Assembly: GCA_965277275.1 (NCBI GenBank)
Contig: CBDICG010000002.1
Location: 3,162,001 to 3,226,000, forward strand
DNA length: 64,000 nt
Reading direction: 5' to 3'
Source of the DNA: HLUCCA09 sp965277275
GTDB taxonomy: Bacteria; Pseudomonadota; Alphaproteobacteria; Rhodobacterales; Rhodobacteraceae
Both the position numbers and the translations under genes were made by a program. A model generated the notes under the pieces. It saw only the letters and a list, made by a program, of their open reading frames with translations, did not search any database and was not told the origin of the DNA. Shown piece after piece: positions 61,715 to 64,000 of the stretch. Numbering within the stretch: the stretch's first letter is position 1; every line of letters starts with the position of its first letter.

Positions 61715-62219
61715 AGCTCGCGAACTGTGGCGCAGCACACCCCTCCAATCTTGGGTGTTTGTCTTCACCCCTGCTACTCGTGGCCCGAGCCCCAACTTTG
61801 GGAACCGGAAGGTGATTGCTGCGGGGAATACCAACATCAGCTTTGCATTCGGAGCCGACATACGGCGGCGCAGCGAGATCTGCGCTTTGCACGAACAAGC
61901 GTGCCTTCTGGAGGCTGCAGACTATCAAAAAGAGACAAAGGCCTGGTAGGTCAGCAACTATGACCTAGAGGCAGTCCTAAGTAAGAGACGTAGGTCACGT
62001 AGGCAAGGCAATCAGGATGTCGCCGGACTATAACTGAACCGGAGCGCTCTGGGATCGGACACGCTTTCGTGAAATCAGTCGCTTAGGCTGTCACTCTCGT
62101 CGTCTTCCTGACCCGATAGCGCATTGATGCTGTTTTCGGGATCTGCCGCCCTTCTCCGAAGAGTGGTTGGGCTGACTGGCTCGAGGCCCCTCGGACCTGA
62201 CGCGAGGTCGTTCGCCCGG
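61715..62219. other. Intergenic region without supportable gene
   Basis: Open frames on both strands have no recognisable features. It separates two genes that end toward each other. No clear terminator was identified. Confidence 0.45.
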
Positions 62220-64000
62220 CTAAGGCCAGATGAAGTTACCGACGAAACGTGCGAGGCCTGCACCCGTCCCGTCCTGCTTGTCCGTGTCGACAACCGTCTC
62301 TCGGGCGTCAGCAGGGCGCACATGAGCGCTGGAAAGGAAAATGTCGGCCAGACCCGTTTCGCTCTGCGTATGAAAGTCGCAGTCCTTGTCCCAGGCCAGA
62401 AGCCGCTCCGCCGAGAAAGATGTCGCGCCCGTGCTACCAGACATGGCCGCAGGCAGTCCATCGGCCAGTAGTACGAGCCTTCCCGGCCCCTTCGCCGTCG
62501 AATAGATCACGTGCCCGAGCAGAAAACTCGATAATCGCAGGCTGATGAGTGTTTTTATCTGGATGCCCTCGGAGAAGGCCACGAAATTCCTGAAATGGAA
62601 GACGACGGTCTGACCCTCTGCGATCTCCCAAATCAGGAAAGATTTGCCGAGTGTGGTGGAATAGGTCACCGGATCTGCCCCCTCGGAAACCCTCACGCGA
62701 TTCATCACCATGTTTCGGGTGAAGATGCGCGAAATCGGTGCGCCGAAAGGTTGCACGAGCGCGACCTTCGGCGGCGCTCCGAGGGCTTTCATCTTGCGCG
62801 ATGCGTAGTAGAGGTCGTGAGCTTCCGCCGGCAACGTGACGCTGTCAGAACGGATTTCGATCTGGCCAGGCGGCAATGCTGGAGTGTCTCCCAGTGTCCC
62901 TAGAGAGATCACCGTGCCGTCGCCACCCGAGAAGATAACGCGTGACAGCACATAGCCGAAGCTCTTGAGGCAGATGAACCCGAACACGACGAGGCCGACC
63001 ACGTGCGCAAGATGAAGCCAAGTCAGCAACCACCACAAGGAGGTCTGGATCTCGCGGTTCATGTCGATTATCGCTTCCATCACGACCGTGCGCACTTGAA
63101 CGACGCCATTGCCGGCCCGCTGTGCCTGCGCACCGATCTGGGGTTCGATGCTGTTGATCCGCTGCTCGATACGCGCCTTAACCTTCTCCCGTGTCTGAAC
63201 GTAGGCGGTGTTGACGGTTTCCTGCGCGTTGTCGTTTGCCCATTGCTTTGCCTTCGGGAACCAGCCGCCGAATTCCTTCTCCTCGAAGGTCAGGTTGTCG
63301 TCCACGACATCGTCGAAAGCGTCGGCGAATTCGCGTGAGAGATCCCGCACGCCCAGATTGCGCGCGCGGTTCTCGACCCGGGTCAACTCCCTCTGCCAGT
63401 TATCCAGCTCTCCCTGCATGAATACCCGGATGGAATAGTTCAGATTCGTCGGCAAGTTCTTCAGGGTAGGCGACAAGCCGTGGCCCTGTTCCTGGCCGGG
63501 ATAGACATACACGCGGCGGTCTTCGTAGAGAGCCTCCAGCGCCGCCCGGCCTACCACCTCGGTCAGTACGAAGTAGGGCACCGAGATCAACAGGATCGGC
63601 GCCCAGAGTACAACCGTCCTGGACAAAGAAACGAGGCTCTTCACCAAGCCGGCGCGACGGAAGACATATGCATTCTCCCAGATGAGCATGACCAGGACGC
63701 GGGCCAAGACCGTCAGCAGCAGAAAGCCGATGAGGGGCTGTAGCGTGCGCAGTACTAACGCTGCACCGGAGTGCGACTCCCAAACACCGTAGCCGGTGAA
63801 ACCGAGCAGAAGTATCGCAAACAGCAAAAACGAGCGCGAGACGATGTGCCCGCGCACGACGAAGAAGGCGAAGGCAACGCCGGGAAGCAGCCGCAGAAAG
63901 ACGAAGTACGCCACATCGTCGCGCAGCCACATGTCCAGCCCGAAACCAAAAATGAGCGCCGGAACGCTCGCCCACTGAACGCACATCCCGATCAACAGCC
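62220..64000 (-). CDS. Large multi-domain membrane protein, 5' end cut by the window
   Basis: At least 590 residues. The frame is open to the window edge; ATG 63986 or TTG 63995 are possible starts, but the beginning is probably outside. Residues 1-160 hold several membrane helices (YFVFLRLLPGVAFAFFVVRG, LLFAILLLGFTGYGVWES, LIGFLLLTVLARVLVMLIWE). A soluble helical domain of about 170 residues follows, then another helix pair (LLTWLHLAHVVGLVVFGFIC). The C-terminal 220 residues are beta-rich (VVFHFRNFVAFSEGIQIKTL, GPGRLVLLADGLPA, FLSS), faintly like AIM24/tubby-type domains. Function unknown. Confidence 0.75.
   Translation of the reverse strand, partial: LLIGMCVQWASVPALIFGFGLDMWLRDDVAYFVFLRLLPGVAFAFFVVRGHIVSRSFLLFAILLLGFTGYGVWESHSGAALVLRTLQPLIGFLLLTVLARVLVMLIWENAYVFRRAGLVKSLVSLSRTVVLWAPILLISVPYFVLTEVVGRAALEALYEDRRVYVYPGQEQGHGLSPTLKNLPTNLNYSIRVFMQGELDNWQRELTRVENRARNLGVRDLSREFADAFDDVVDDNLTFEEKEFGGWFPKAKQWANDNAQETVNTAYVQTREKVKARIEQRINSIEPQIGAQAQRAGNGVVQVRTVVMEAIIDMNREIQTSLWWLLTWLHLAHVVGLVVFGFICLKSFGYVLSRVIFSGGDGTVISLGTLGDTPALPPGQIEIRSDSVTLPAEAHDLYYASRKMKALGAPPKVALVQPFGAPISRIFTRNMVMNRVRVSEGADPVTYSTTLGKSFLIWEIAEGQTVVFHFRNFVAFSEGIQIKTLISLRLSSFLLGHVIYSTAKGPGRLVLLADGLPAAMSGSTGATSFSAERLLAWDKDCDFHTQSETGLADIFLSSAHVRPADARETVVDTDKQDGTGAGLARFVGNFIWP

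Noticed and set aside
1..64000. CRISPR arrays, rRNA, replication origin
   Set aside because: No regularly spaced repeats, rRNA-like sequence or rep/iteron cluster was recognised.

Overview
The window looks like a GC-rich alphaproteobacterial replicon, most likely Rhodobacteraceae (Roseobacter group). The reasons are the style of the sugar and peptide ABC operons with ATGA/GTGA gene overlaps, a MocD/MocE-type oxygenase pair, a tyrosine recombinase next to a WGR protein, and dense IS3-, IS110-, IS481- and IS1182-type debris. This assignment is inference from protein character; no ribosomal marker is present. The only RNA gene seen is a tRNA-Phe(GAA) at 15282-15356.

Layout. 0-1.3 kb: the end of a 1-Cys peroxiredoxin and an exported tandem rhodanese. 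1.8-7.0 kb: two very large, translationally coupled, coiled-coil-rich proteins of unknown function. 7.3-11.1 kb: a LuxR-type regulator divergent from a flavin-dependent oxidoreductase and an alpha/beta hydrolase. 11.6-13.6 kb: an exported DUF3604 protein. 13.7-17.5 kb: IS remnants, the tRNA, a decayed gene with a PD-(D/E)XK-like EVK motif, and an intact IS3 element beside it.

17.7-26.8 kb: a dipeptide-type ABC transporter (DppABCDF) with an EF_0837-type amidohydrolase, a RidA protein, a SelA-like PLP enzyme and an IclR regulator. This reads as uptake and breakdown of a small amino or amide compound. 26.9-40.4 kb: a second catabolic block with a sulfatase, SDR, a lactonase fused to an IclR regulator, two enolase-superfamily enzymes, two DapA-like lyases, a 2-dehydro-3-deoxygalactonokinase and a complete sugar ABC transporter. 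Three copies of a TGGAAC-n3-GTTYCA palindrome lie at its promoters, which suggests one regulon. It is best read as desulfation, oxidation to a lactone, ring opening, dehydration, phosphorylation and aldol cleavage of a sulfated sugar. 40.4-42.9 kb: a LacI regulator with two tandem 20-bp operators and a diiron oxygenase/Rieske pair (MocD/MocE type), a plausible O-demethylation add-on.

42.9-56 kb: an insertion-sequence graveyard. Between the debris sit an M20 peptidase, an AraC regulator, a decapitated Rrf2 gene, an IS3 nested inside an IS110, a broken DUF4160/DUF2442 pair, an AT-rich patch with orphan ORFs, and a nonsense-bearing recombinase with a WGR protein. 56.4-60.9 kb: a MarR-controlled divergent locus. 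One arm is an EF-hand protein, a ferric-reductase/NOX-like flavocytochrome and four small overlapping membrane-protein genes; the other is MarR plus a DUF1772 protein. 61-64 kb: a short H-NS-like protein and a large membrane protein cut by the window edge.
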